Source: Paenalcaligenes hominis_A
Lineage (GTDB): Bacteria > Pseudomonadota > Gammaproteobacteria > Burkholderiales > Burkholderiaceae_B
Assembly: GCF_041359055.1 (NCBI RefSeq)
Contig: NZ_JBGJKZ010000001.1
Span: forward strand, 496,001-560,000
DNA length: 64,000 nt
Direction of reading: 5' to 3'
Under the pieces are notes generated by a model, which had not been told where the DNA came from, searched no databases, and worked only from the letters and a program-made list of their open reading frames with translations. Numbering within the stretch: the stretch's first letter is position 1; each line of letters opens with the position of its first letter. Below, piece after piece: positions 43,758 to 52,527 of this stretch. Position numbers and translations under genes: made by a program.

Positions 43758-44740
43758 TCGTCTTTTTTTGGGTTGTGGCGCGGGTGGGCTTTGAAGAATT
43801 CGGCTAACTGCTCGGGGTTTAGTTGCTTTAGGCTAGTAGTGGATTCAGACATAGCATGCCCCATTAGCTGTTGCACACCGGTTATGTCGTTAGAGGACTC
43901 CAATAAGTGATTAGCAAAGCTGTTTCGTAATCGGTGTGGAAAAACACGCTGGTTTAAGCCAGCCTGTTGTGCCCTAAGTTGCAATTGTTTTTGAATGACG
44001 CGCGGGCTGATGCGTTGCCCTCTTACACCTAAAAATAATGCGTAATAGTTAGCTAAGTCTAGTTCGGGTTGTTGGGCGATGGCTTTGGGTAATAGTTCAT
44101 GACGGCGTTGCACCCAATGCGTTAAGGCCGTTAGCGCAGGCGTACCTATGGGTACATGACGTTGGCGCTCGGAGGCTGTGGCTATGACAACCTCTTGTTC
44201 TTTCCAGTCAACCCACGCTTTAGAGGTATAAGCCTGAGATTGGTGTGCTTCGATGTCTAGCAAAATTAACTCGCTAAGACGTAAGCCACTGGAATACAAC
44301 AATTCAAATAAGGCTTGGTCTCGGAGCTCGACGGCAGTGCTGTTCTCTGGGGGGGATGCGGCATCTAGCAGTTGTTGTGTTTGCGTTAAGGATAGAATTT
44401 TTGGATCGGGGTAGTGGCCTTTGGGCGCGTGGACGCCTAGACAAGGGTTATAGCCAGTCTGGTATTGCTCGCTAAACCAGTTAAAAAAGTTACGCCATGC
44501 TGAAAGCAGTCGTGCCAGACTACGAGGTTGCAAGCCTCGGGCGTGCAGTTCACTTAATGCAAACTCTAGGTGATTGCGAGCGTAATGTTGCGGGCTAGGC
44601 AGGTCATAGCAGGCAATGAGGTGTTTTACGTCACGCTCATACGCAGCTAAAGTATCTGTTGCAGCGCCAGCAGATTTTAGGCTTTGGAGCCACTGCAGCA
44701 TGGCCTGTTGAGTGTTAGGACTGGACGAGGTGCGAGTCAT
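43754..44740 (-). CDS. xerC: XerC-like tyrosine recombinase lacking catalytic Lys and Tyr
   Basis: XerC with XerD resolves chromosome dimers at dif. Context (next to DUF484) and the 328-aa fold identify it: SAM-like N domain, then SGLRLSEL (Arg154), PHRLRNSFANHLL (His269, Arg272) and LMGHA (His295). However, the beta-hairpin Lys of the usual TGKGSKTR is missing (IATASERQR), and the nucleophile Tyr of STTQVYT is replaced: the segment reads ESTTSLKQL and no Tyr occurs after it. The protein may be a non-catalytic partner. Start ATG at 44740 is chosen over a TTG at 44764; both overlap the DUF484 gene. Confidence 0.82.
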   Translation of the reverse strand: MTRTSSSPNTQQAMLQWLQSLKSAGAATDTLAAYERDVKHLIACYDLPSPQHYARNHLEFALSELHARGLQPRSLARLLSAWRNFFNWFSEQYQTGYNPCLGVHAPKGHYPDPKILSLTQTQQLLDAASPPENSTAVELRDQALFELLYSSGLRLSELILLDIEAHQSQAYTSKAWVDWKEQEVVIATASERQRHVPIGTPALTALTHWVQRRHELLPKAIAQQPELDLANYYALFLGVRGQRISPRVIQKQLQLRAQQAGLNQRVFPHRLRNSFANHLLESSNDITGVQQLMGHAMSESTTSLKQLNPEQLAEFFKAHPRHNPKKDD

Positions 44741-45386
44741 AAAACCGAGCCAAAGACGCCACAATAACTTGGGCCATAATTTCTAAAAAGTCGGTACCCA
44801 TATGGGCTGTGAACCGGTTAGCGATGTCCGACCCTAACGCCAGCGCGCCAATCGTCTGCGATGAGTTGGGAGCGTGCAGTGGGATGACGGCCATAGATGA
44901 CCATGCCCCTTCAAACCATTTTGCGGCAGGGTGTTGAGTGTTGCCAGCATAGGGTTTGGTTTGGAGCTGTATGAGCTCTTGGGTGCTTGAGTCTGTATCT
45001 GAGGTTATATAGGGGGAATGTTCCCACCACAAACGCAGCTGCACTTCTTGTAAGCCATAATGAAGTTGTAAACGATCACATGCAAAACGAGCCAAGTGCT
45101 CGGCAGTACCCGCATAGGCCAATAGGTCGGCCGCCCATAGCCACAAAGCCTGTTGGATAAGTTCATTTTCTCGGGCAATGGTTAAAAACTGCTGGCGTTC
45201 GTGTTTAAGCTGCTGGTTGTGTTGTTGCAGATACAGCGTTTGTCGTTCTGGTAAAGACAAAACTTTGGCGGTACGCGGGTGAGGTAATTTAAGCGAGAGT
45301 AAAAGATACTCGTGCTCTAAAAAAAATGTGGGATTATGCTGTAAAAAAGCAGCCACATCATCGGCTTGGATCGCAGTTTGGCTCAT
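44715..45386 (-). CDS. DUF484 family protein
   Basis: The 223-aa protein matches DUF484: an N-terminal VAAFLQHNPTFFLEHEYLLLSLKLPHP, then a coiled coil (LYLQQHNQQLKHERQQF) and a GAF-like domain. Its function is unknown. It commonly precedes xerC; here its end overlaps xerC by 26 bases. dapF, often its upstream neighbour, is not present between it and lpxL. Confidence 0.88.
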   Translation of the reverse strand: MSQTAIQADDVAAFLQHNPTFFLEHEYLLLSLKLPHPRTAKVLSLPERQTLYLQQHNQQLKHERQQFLTIARENELIQQALWLWAADLLAYAGTAEHLARFACDRLQLHYGLQEVQLRLWWEHSPYITSDTDSSTQELIQLQTKPYAGNTQHPAAKWFEGAWSSMAVIPLHAPNSSQTIGALALGSDIANRFTAHMGTDFLEIMAQVIVASLARFYDSHLVQS

Positions 45387-45404
45387 AAGTCATCCCAAAA
45401 TAAA

Positions 45405-46259
45405 TTATGAGGTAAAAGAGGGCGGTATAGCAGGGGCCTCAGGAGGAATTTTATATCGGTTGTAACTCCAAAGATACTGGCTAGGAAAACGTTGAATCAA
45501 GTTTTCCATTGCTTCGTTAATGGCATAGACCATGTTCTCTACGGTAGGGTCTTGGGGAAGCGTTAAACGTAAATAATGAATACGCCAACCTTGACCTTTA
45601 GGCAGACGTTCGCCCGCGGTGAGCACCACAGGTACGTCGGCCTGCAAGGCCAGCTTTGCCGCTAAAGTCATGGTGTAAGCGGGTTTATCAAAAAATGGGG
45701 CCCAGACGCCATCGCCAGCACTAGGAACTTGATCAGGAAGCATACCTACTGCTTCGTTACGTTTTAATGCTTTTAAAAATTCACGTATACCACGCACAGA
45801 AGCAGGCACAGCGTTTAAACCTGGCATATTGCGCGAGACACGCATGGCTGGCTCAATGAACTGTTGGCGTGGAGGCCTAAACATGACGGTAATTGGACCA
45901 TGTTTGATAAGGGCTCTGGCCGTAATTTCAAAACAGCCCAAGTGGGGTGTTAAATATAAGATACCACGTTGCTCGGCTAAGGCTGCTGCGACAATGTCCT
46001 CGTTTTGAGTTGAGCAACGAGCCAAACAGGCGGCAGGTTCTAACCATACTTTGGGTGTTTCCATAATCATGGCACCCGTCTCTGCTGCGGCACGCCGTGC
46101 AAAATCGGCTTGGGGGTAACCAGCTTGAGTAGCGTTTTTACGGATACGCTGACGATAACGACCGGGTAGTAAATAAACCACGACCCCTAGGGTGCGGCCT
46201 ATAGCGTGAAGCCACCGTAGCGGCAACTTTGCCAACAATTTCAAGAAAAACAAAAACAT
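45405..46259 (-). CDS. lpxL: Lysophospholipid acyltransferase family (LpxL/HtrB)
   Basis: This inner-membrane acyltransferase adds a secondary acyl chain to lipid A. The 284-aa protein has an N-terminal membrane segment, the HX4E catalytic box in TPHLGCFE, and GMLPDQVPSAGDGVWAPFFDKPA. Whether it is LpxL or LpxM is not decidable by eye. It lies 18 bases upstream of the DUF484 gene and is divergent from metK. Confidence 0.88.
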   Translation of the reverse strand: MFLFFLKLLAKLPLRWLHAIGRTLGVVVYLLPGRYRQRIRKNATQAGYPQADFARRAAAETGAMIMETPKVWLEPAACLARCSTQNEDIVAAALAEQRGILYLTPHLGCFEITARALIKHGPITVMFRPPRQQFIEPAMRVSRNMPGLNAVPASVRGIREFLKALKRNEAVGMLPDQVPSAGDGVWAPFFDKPAYTMTLAAKLALQADVPVVLTAGERLPKGQGWRIHYLRLTLPQDPTVENMVYAINEAMENLIQRFPSQYLWSYNRYKIPPEAPAIPPSFTS

Positions 46260-46322
46260 AATTCGAGGGTAATGCGTTGAATAAATAACAATATAGTATG
46301 AATCTTAGTTAAATTTGCTTAA

Positions 46323-46450
46323 AATGGTGGCATCGCTGAGTTAACCCGACAACTTGCGGAGCGATATCCTCGAAAGAGAGCAGTACATTCCCGCTAAAGC
46401 GTCGCGCCCTGATATGTCTTTTAGGCTTTCTCCCGTGGTGCAACGCCATT
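46323..46450 (+). promoter_or_regulatory. Structured metK leader, class unknown
   Basis: A 7-bp closing pair joins AATGGTG (46323-46329) with CGCCATT (46444-46450) around a multi-branch region. Inside, ATCGCT (46332-46337) pairs with AGCGAT (46360-46365), CTC-GAAA-GAG forms a GNRA-type hairpin near 46369-46378, and GCTAAAG (46393-46399) can pair with CTTTTAG. The leader ends 31 bases before the metK GTG. It shares the short strings CTTGCGG and GCTAAAG with SAM-II, but 40 nt apart instead of 23. It is a candidate SAM-responsive element. Confidence 0.5.
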
Positions 46451-46481
46451 GTTTTAATTGAAACCTACAGGATAAATCACT

Positions 46482-47645
46482 GTGGCACATAACGATTTTC
46501 TATTTACTTCAGAATCTGTCTCCGAAGGTCACCCCGACAAAGTCGCTGACCAAATTTCCGATGCGGTGCTAGACGCCATTTTCGAGCAAGACCCTAACGC
46601 TCGTGTGGCTGCCGAGACCCTGTGTAATACCGGCTTAGTGGTAATGGCTGGTGAAATTACAACCACTGCAAATGTGAACTATATCGATGTCGCGCGCGAG
46701 ACCTTAAAGCGTATTGGCTATGATAACGCCGATTACGGTATTGATTACAAAAGCTGCGCGGTTTTGGTTGCTTACGATAAACAATCACCCGATATCGCTC
46801 AGGGTGTAGATCGTAGCCCCGAAGAAATCATGAACCAAGGGGCAGGTGACCAAGGTCTAATGTTTGGCTTTGCGTGTGACGAAACCCCTGATCTCATGCC
46901 TGCGCCTATTTGGTATTCGCACCGCTTGATGCAACGCCAAAGCGAGTTGCGTAAAGACGGGCGTCTACCTTGGTTGCGTCCTGATGCCAAAGCACAGGTT
47001 ACCTTCCGTTACATTGATGGGCGTCCCGTAGAGGTCGACACAGTGGTTGTATCCACTCAGCACGATCCAGATATTTCTCAGGACACACTGCGTGAAGTCG
47101 TAATTGAAGACATTATCCGTCCTACTTTTGCCGAGGGCTTACTTACCGACAATACACGCTTTTTAGTCAACCCTACCGGCAAATTCGTAATTGGTGGTCC
47201 AAATGGCGATTGCGGTTTAACAGGTCGCAAAATTATTGTGGATACCTATGGTGGTGCTTGCTCTCATGGTGGCGGTGCTTTCTCTGGTAAAGATCCCTCT
47301 AAGGTTGACCGCTCTGCTGCGTATGCGGCGCGTTATGTAGCAAAAAACATTGTGGCTGCCGGTTTAGCGCGTCAGTGCGAGGTACAAGTAAGCTACGCTA
47401 TTGGTGTGGCTGAACCCATTAATATCACCGTGTACACCAACGGTACCGGTATTATTCCAGATGACCAGATTGCTTTATTGGTACGAGAGCACTTTGACTT
47501 GCGTCCACGCGGTATTGTACAAATGCTGGATTTATTACGTCCTATTTATACAAAAACAGCTGCGTATGGTCATTTTGGACGTAGCGAGCCCGAGTTCACT
47601 TGGGAAGCTACCGACAGAGCCGCAGCTCTGAAAGCAGCTATCTAA
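46482..47645 (+). CDS. metK: S-adenosylmethionine synthetase
   Basis: MetK makes SAM from methionine and ATP. The 387-aa protein has SESVSEGHPDKVADQISDA, GAGDQGLMFGFACDET, and the P-loop-like region VIGGPNGDCGLTGRKI. It starts with GTG after CAGGA. It follows a structured leader and sits upstream of ahcY, which uses the SAM product cycle. Confidence 0.98.
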   Translation: MAHNDFLFTSESVSEGHPDKVADQISDAVLDAIFEQDPNARVAAETLCNTGLVVMAGEITTTANVNYIDVARETLKRIGYDNADYGIDYKSCAVLVAYDKQSPDIAQGVDRSPEEIMNQGAGDQGLMFGFACDETPDLMPAPIWYSHRLMQRQSELRKDGRLPWLRPDAKAQVTFRYIDGRPVEVDTVVVSTQHDPDISQDTLREVVIEDIIRPTFAEGLLTDNTRFLVNPTGKFVIGGPNGDCGLTGRKIIVDTYGGACSHGGGAFSGKDPSKVDRSAAYAARYVAKNIVAAGLARQCEVQVSYAIGVAEPINITVYTNGTGIIPDDQIALLVREHFDLRPRGIVQMLDLLRPIYTKTAAYGHFGRSEPEFTWEATDRAAALKAAI

Positions 47646-47665
47646 GGCAAAAGCCATAGACCCTA

Positions 47666-47700
47666 AAACCATGCCAGTGGTATGATAGGCATGGTTTCTC
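47666..47700 (+). terminator. Putative metK terminator
   Basis: AAACCATGCC pairs with GGCATGGTTT (10 bp) around a 12-nt loop, followed by CTC, 20 bases after the metK stop. The T tract is poor, so termination efficiency is uncertain. Confidence 0.55.
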
Positions 47701-47748
47701 AACTGCTTGAGACAGGCGCGCAAGCGCCACAAATTCTGATGTAAACCA

Positions 47749-47850
47749 ATCTGAGGAGCGTTGCGACTTTGTTGATGTTCATCATCCAAAGCCAGGCTCA
47801 GATTTGGAACGTTGCTCATATATGTATTTAGAACAACGACGCTCACCTAC
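47749..47850 (+). promoter_or_regulatory. SAH riboswitch upstream of ahcY
   Basis: Class consensus elements appear in order: CTGAGGAGCGTTGC (47751-47764), a hairpin ACTTTG...CAAAG, CCAGGCTCAG (47782-47791), GGAACGTTG, and the closing ACGACGCTCACC (47836-47847). GAGG-AGCG pairs with the downstream GGCTC and CGCTC strands as in the known SAH aptamer. SAH riboswitches are known genetic ON switches for SAH recycling genes, fitting ahcY. Confidence 0.93.
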
Positions 47851-47885
47851 CTTTTGATTGACAGGGTCGGTGGGCTTTTTTTTTT
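47841..47885 (+). terminator. SAH-controlled intrinsic terminator of ahcY
   Basis: GCTCACCTACC (47841-47851) pairs with GGTCGGTGGGC (47865-47875) with one mismatch and one G-U pair, followed by ten T (47876-47885). The 5' arm reuses the last strand of the SAH aptamer, so ligand-bound aptamer and terminator exclude each other. A competing hairpin GGGTCGG (47864-47870)/CCGACCC (47889-47895) could act as antiterminator. Confidence 0.82.
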
Positions 47886-47921
47886 GCTCCGACCCTTTTC
47901 TACGGATTTTCCGGAGCTTCT

Positions 47922-49322
47922 ATGTCTACTTTTACCGATTATAAAATTGCAGATCTCAGCCTAGCTGATTGGGGTCGTCGTGAGATTGCCATTGCAGAAA
48001 CAGAAATGCCTGGTTTGATGGCTACTCGCGAAGAATACGCAACAGCTCAGCCACTGAAAGGCGCGCGCATAGCGGGTAGTCTACACATGACTATTCAAAC
48101 TGCTGTGCTGATCGAGACGTTGGTAGCTTTGGGTGCCGAGGTGCGTTGGGCTTCATGTAATATTTTCTCTACACAAGACCATGCTGCCGCTGCGATTGCA
48201 GCTAACCAAATCCCTGTGTTTGCGATTAAAGGTGAAAGCCTCGAAGACTACTGGGAATATTGTCATCAAATCTTTAACTGGCCTGGCGAACAAGCCAATA
48301 TGATTTTGGATGACGGCGGTGACGCAACGGTATTGTTGCATTTGGGCGCTAAAGCTGAAAAAGACTTATCTGTGTTGGACGCACCATCTAGCGAAGAGGA
48401 AACCGTACTTTTTGCAAGTATTCGCGCCAAGCTCCAAGAAGACGCGACTTGGTACTCAACCCGTTTGGCTCAGATCCAAGGTGTTACCGAGGAAACAACA
48501 ACTGGGGTACAGCGTCTTTACCAAATGGCAAAAAAAGGCGAGCTCGCTTTTCCTGCCATTAACGTGAATGATTCCGTTACTAAATCTAAATTTGATAATC
48601 TCTACGGGTGTCGCGAGTCTTTAGTAGATGGTATTAAGCGAGCCACAGATGTAATGGTCGCTGGCAAAATCGCTGTGGTATGTGGTTTTGGTGACGTGGG
48701 TAAAGGGTGCGCCCAAGCCCTACAAGCGCTACGCGCTCAGGTTTGGGTAACAGAAATTGATCCTATTTGTGCTTTACAAGCTTCCATGGAAGGTTACCGT
48801 GTGGTCACCATGGAAGAGGCCGCTGACAAAGCCGATATTTTTGTGACTGCAACCGGTAACTACCACGTTATTACACGCGACCACATGGAGCGCATGAAAG
48901 ATCAAGCAATCGTGTGTAATATAGGTCACTTTGACAATGAAATAGATGTGGCTGCTTTGTCAGATCTAGAGTGGGAAGAAATTAAACCACAGGTAGATCA
49001 TGTTATTTTCCCTGATGGCAAACGCATTATTTTATTAGCTCAAGGTCGTTTGGTGAACTTAGGTTGTGCTACTGGACACCCTTCTTTTGTGATGTCTGCA
49101 TCATTTACTAACCAAACCATTGCACAAATTGAACTTTTTACACATGGCGATCGCTATGAAAGTGGTAAAGTTTATGTGTTGCCTAAGCACTTAGATGAGA
49201 AAGTGGCTCGTTTGCACTTGGCAAAGCTCGGTGTCAACCTGACAACCCTCTCGGAAGAGCAAGCCAAATACATTAACGTACCGCTTGAAGGCCCGTTCAA
49301 GGTCGATCATTACCGTTACTAA
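47922..49322 (+). CDS. ahcY: Adenosylhomocysteinase
   Basis: AhcY hydrolyses S-adenosylhomocysteine to adenosine and homocysteine, relieving product inhibition of methyltransferases. The 466-aa protein has AGSLHMTIQTAVLIETL, DDGGDAT, the NAD site GFGDVGKGCAQAL and the C-terminal KVDHYRY. It is preceded by a SAH riboswitch and a CCGGAG ribosome site. Confidence 0.98.
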   Translation: MSTFTDYKIADLSLADWGRREIAIAETEMPGLMATREEYATAQPLKGARIAGSLHMTIQTAVLIETLVALGAEVRWASCNIFSTQDHAAAAIAANQIPVFAIKGESLEDYWEYCHQIFNWPGEQANMILDDGGDATVLLHLGAKAEKDLSVLDAPSSEEETVLFASIRAKLQEDATWYSTRLAQIQGVTEETTTGVQRLYQMAKKGELAFPAINVNDSVTKSKFDNLYGCRESLVDGIKRATDVMVAGKIAVVCGFGDVGKGCAQALQALRAQVWVTEIDPICALQASMEGYRVVTMEEAADKADIFVTATGNYHVITRDHMERMKDQAIVCNIGHFDNEIDVAALSDLEWEEIKPQVDHVIFPDGKRIILLAQGRLVNLGCATGHPSFVMSASFTNQTIAQIELFTHGDRYESGKVYVLPKHLDEKVARLHLAKLGVNLTTLSEEQAKYINVPLEGPFKVDHYRY

Positions 49323-49330
49323 AAATAAGT

Positions 49331-49355
49331 CAGGCACCATTGGGGTGCCTGTTTC
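49331..49355 (+). terminator. Hairpin after ahcY
   Basis: CAGGCACC pairs with GGTGCCTG around a short ATTG-type loop, followed by TTTC. It may be a weak terminator between ahcY and the small holin-like gene, allowing some readthrough. Confidence 0.6.
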
Positions 49356-49370
49356 ATAAGGAGCGTTATC

Positions 49371-49709
49371 ATGACATTACTACTAGTATGGATTTTAAAC
49401 GCTGTGGCGTTGCTAATCGTGGCGTATATTTTGCCAGGTATTCAGGTCGCAAGTTTTGGTTCAGCTCTTGGGGCTGCGGTGGTATTGGGTTTGCTGAATA
49501 TGTTGGTTAAGCCCGTGCTACAAATCCTCACACTGCCTTTAACCGTGGTCACCCTTGGTTTGTTTTTGTTAGTGATTAACGCTCTGGTGTTTTGGTTGGC
49601 AGGTTCTATTTTAAAAGGCTTCCAAGTGACTGGATTTTGGTGGGCTTTTATCGGGGCTATTGTGTACAGTATTGTTACTAGCTTGCTTTCGAACCTTATC
49701 CCAAACTAA
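49371..49709 (+). CDS. Phage holin-like DUF360 family membrane protein
   Basis: The 112-aa protein has four hydrophobic helices and the family motif LNMLVKPVLQILTLPLTVVTLGLFLLVINAL seen in the PF04020-type family. The family is widespread in chromosomes and is not evidence of a prophage. It follows ahcY by 48 bases, with an AAGGAG ribosome site, and may be cotranscribed with it. Confidence 0.88.
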   Translation: MTLLLVWILNAVALLIVAYILPGIQVASFGSALGAAVVLGLLNMLVKPVLQILTLPLTVVTLGLFLLVINALVFWLAGSILKGFQVTGFWWAFIGAIVYSIVTSLLSNLIPN

Positions 49710-49785
49710 ATACGTGGTTTACCGCACTAGACCATAAGACGGTAACGGTGCGGTATTAACGGTATTAATTTAGGGTGCTTACTGT

Positions 49786-50394
49786 TTATAGAGGGGCTGG
49801 CTTAGGCCAGCCCTTGTCTGTTAGCACAGCATCTAATGGCACATCGTGTGCGGCTGCGACATAACTCTTTTGGCTTAAATCGCCAACTGCCCAGCTCAAA
49901 CCAATCGTAGTAAAAGTCTGTTGGCGTGCTGTTAAGTCTGCTAAAGTGCGGTCATAATATCCTTTACCGTAACCTAAGCGATCGCCCTGGCGGGTAAAGC
50001 CCAAGGTAGGCACTAAAATAATTTCTGGGTCTGGTGCAAGCTCTGTGGTATCGGGCTCTAGCACCCCAAAAGCTGCTTTTTTCATGGGTTGGTCTGGATG
50101 CCAAGGTTTAAACACCAACGGGGCGTCAGGGCTAACCACACAGGGCAGGCTAACCCGAATGTTTTCCTCCTCGGCCCATTGCACAAGCAGCGGGCCTAAA
50201 TCGGGCTCATGAGCCAAGGCCCAATAGGCAGCAATATGCAAGGGTTGTTGTGGTTGAGGACGGTGTTGACGGTATTGGTTAAGCCAAGTAAATAAACGGC
50301 CTCGCATTAAAAGTGCACCGCGGCGTGTGTCTCTGGACTCTTGGGCAGCGCGTAGTTGTAGTAGCTGTTGGCGTAGGTCGTGATAGTTTGTCAT
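49786..50394 (-). CDS. fau: 5-formyltetrahydrofolate cyclo-ligase
   Basis: This enzyme converts 5-formyl-THF to 5,10-methenyl-THF. The 202-aa protein has the phosphate-binding LGYGKGYYDRTL motif and ILVPTLGFTRQGDRLGYG, typical of the YgfA family. Its 3' end contains a GGGCTGGC-CTAA-GCCAGCCC hairpin (about 49794-49813) that probably doubles as its terminator. It is divergent from slt. Confidence 0.92.
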   Translation of the reverse strand: MTNYHDLRQQLLQLRAAQESRDTRRGALLMRGRLFTWLNQYRQHRPQPQQPLHIAAYWALAHEPDLGPLLVQWAEEENIRVSLPCVVSPDAPLVFKPWHPDQPMKKAAFGVLEPDTTELAPDPEIILVPTLGFTRQGDRLGYGKGYYDRTLADLTARQQTFTTIGLSWAVGDLSQKSYVAAAHDVPLDAVLTDKGWPKPAPL

Positions 50395-50421
50395 AGTGAG
50401 TCATTTATAAAGGGCTAGTCC

Positions 50422-52527
50422 ATGTTCTTACAGCTAAGGTATCAGAAAAATAGCCTTCTAGGCAGTAGCGTGTCACGAAATCGATGGCTGGTGCACGTTG
50501 GTCTTTGCAGCAGTGTGTTGCTAGTTGGGTGCGCTGGGGCTGCCAAGGCCCCCGAGGTTGAAGCTCACCAAGCGCCTAAGCACATTGCGGCATTAGCTCC
50601 TACCTATGCCGCCCCACCGCCTGCTGTACGTTGGGATCAACTGCCTTCTGTGCCCGTTGCGGCACGTAACGCAGTCATTGATGCCCGTGCTGCCTTACAG
50701 GCTAAAAATTGGCGTCGCCTCGCAGAGCTAGTGCAACCCGCCAAAGCGGACCCTGTTTTGGGTGCATACCCAGCGTATTGGCACTTACGCCAACAGATTC
50801 ATGACTCCACACGGCCTATACCTTCCGATCAGCTCTGGCAGTTTTTACGTGAATACGATGACGAGTACTTAGCGCAGCGTTTAAAAGGGGACTGGGCGAT
50901 TGCCGCAGTACGGGCGGGTGACTTCCAGCTCATCAATCAGTTACAACCTCAAGACCTTGGCAACTCACAGGTACGGTGTGCCGTGGCCTATGGTCGCCAT
51001 ATGACTCAGCAGTCCTTAGATAGTCAACGTGTGCTCGCACAGTTTGTGCCCGGCTCAACTTGCTGGAGTTTATTGGACCAGCTTTGGGCGGCTAAAGCCG
51101 TTGGTTTTACTGAGGTACGTGACTTAATGCGTAAAGCCTTAGAGCAAGGTAAAACTAGCGAAGCAAGACGTTATGCCGCAATTATTTTTGATGGCAAGCA
51201 AATGCAAGACTACACCGCTTTGATGGAGGCCCCAAGGCGCTGGCTAGACCAACAAGGGCAATTACAAGGTCAAGCGCATACCGAGCTTGTCTCATTGGCT
51301 TTGTCTCGCTTGGCACGCCAAAATGACCGTGCGGCTCAAGCCCAATATATTGAGCAAAAGTGGGGGGCTCAGTTGTCTCAAGCAGATAAAGACTGGGTAT
51401 GGGGGCAGTTTGGCTTAATACCGGCTTTGCGCGTGGAAAACGATGCCGCACGTTGGTATCGTTTATCAGGTACTACCCCAAAAACAGACTACAACCATGC
51501 TTGGGAAGTGCGAGCCGAATTGCGTCAGTATCCCATCGATTGGAAGCAGGTAGAGCGCGCTATTGCTAAGATGTCCGAAACCCAAGCCTCTGAGCCTGTG
51601 TGGGTCTATTGGAAAGCGCGAGCGTTAGCAGCCCAAGGTCATAAAGCACAAGCTCAAACCGCTTATGAATCTATTAGTGATGACTTAAATTTTTACGGTC
51701 AGTTAGCAAACGAAGAGTTAGGTCGCACCATTCCTTTGCCGCCACAGCCTACACCTATAAGCGTAGCGGAAAAACGCGATGTGGCAACACGACCTGCATT
51801 TTTACGCTCTCTAGAGCTATTTAAATTGGGTTGGCGTCCCGAGGCCACCACAGAGTGGGGGTTTGCTTTGCGTGGCATGAACGATAGACAGTTACGTGCT
51901 GCAGCCGAGTTAGCCCGCGATAATCATGTATATGATCGTGTGGTGAACACGTCCTTATTAACCAAACAAGAGGTGGACTTCAGCCAACGTTTTGTAGCGC
52001 CCTTTGAGGGCGGGGTGACAGAAAAAGCCCGTTTAATCGGTTTAGACCCCTCATGGGTGTATGGTCTGATTCGTCAAGAGTCTCGGTTTATGATGGACGC
52101 GCGTTCAGGGGTGGGGGCTTCGGGTTTGATGCAGTTAATGCCTGCTACTGCAAAATGGACGGCCAACAAAATAGGCATGACTAACTTTAAACCTTCTATG
52201 GTCAATGAGTTTGAGACCAACACCATACTGGGAACGAACTATTTAAACATGGTGCTTGGGCAGCTAGATGGCTCTGAAGTATTGGCATCGGCTGGCTATA
52301 ATGCAGGGCCAAAGCGTCCTCTTAACTGGCGCTCACGTTTACAAGGCCCCGTCGAAGGCGCTATTTTTGCTGAAACCATCCCTTTTACGGAAACGCGTCT
52401 TTACGTTAAAAATGTGCTGTCCAACGCCACTTACTACTCTATGGTGTTTAGTGGTCAGCCGCAGTCTTTAAAACAGCGTTTAGGTACCATTAGTCCTCAG
52501 TCTAATCGAGCCACGGAGCTACCTTGA
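50422..52527 (+). CDS. slt: Soluble lytic murein transglycosylase, lipoprotein form
   Basis: Slt cleaves peptidoglycan glycan strands to anhydro-muropeptides. The 701-aa protein has an N-terminal LLVGC lipobox (Cys about residue 37), a long alpha-superhelical domain, and a C-terminal lysozyme-like domain with the catalytic Glu in GLIRQESRFMMDARSGVGASGLMQLMPATA plus SAGYNAGP. A lipobox suggests an outer membrane anchor. The stop overlaps the cca start by one base. Confidence 0.93.
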   Translation: MFLQLRYQKNSLLGSSVSRNRWLVHVGLCSSVLLVGCAGAAKAPEVEAHQAPKHIAALAPTYAAPPPAVRWDQLPSVPVAARNAVIDARAALQAKNWRRLAELVQPAKADPVLGAYPAYWHLRQQIHDSTRPIPSDQLWQFLREYDDEYLAQRLKGDWAIAAVRAGDFQLINQLQPQDLGNSQVRCAVAYGRHMTQQSLDSQRVLAQFVPGSTCWSLLDQLWAAKAVGFTEVRDLMRKALEQGKTSEARRYAAIIFDGKQMQDYTALMEAPRRWLDQQGQLQGQAHTELVSLALSRLARQNDRAAQAQYIEQKWGAQLSQADKDWVWGQFGLIPALRVENDAARWYRLSGTTPKTDYNHAWEVRAELRQYPIDWKQVERAIAKMSETQASEPVWVYWKARALAAQGHKAQAQTAYESISDDLNFYGQLANEELGRTIPLPPQPTPISVAEKRDVATRPAFLRSLELFKLGWRPEATTEWGFALRGMNDRQLRAAAELARDNHVYDRVVNTSLLTKQEVDFSQRFVAPFEGGVTEKARLIGLDPSWVYGLIRQESRFMMDARSGVGASGLMQLMPATAKWTANKIGMTNFKPSMVNEFETNTILGTNYLNMVLGQLDGSEVLASAGYNAGPKRPLNWRSRLQGPVEGAIFAETIPFTETRLYVKNVLSNATYYSMVFSGQPQSLKQRLGTISPQSNRATELP

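Noticed and set aside
46323..46450. SAH or SAM-I riboswitch in front of metK
   Set aside because: The GAGGAGCG...CCAGGCTC core of SAH and the SAM-I core are absent, so it is left as an unassigned structured leader.
49371..49709. Phage holin as evidence for a prophage
   Set aside because: The family is a common chromosomal membrane protein, and no other phage genes are nearby.
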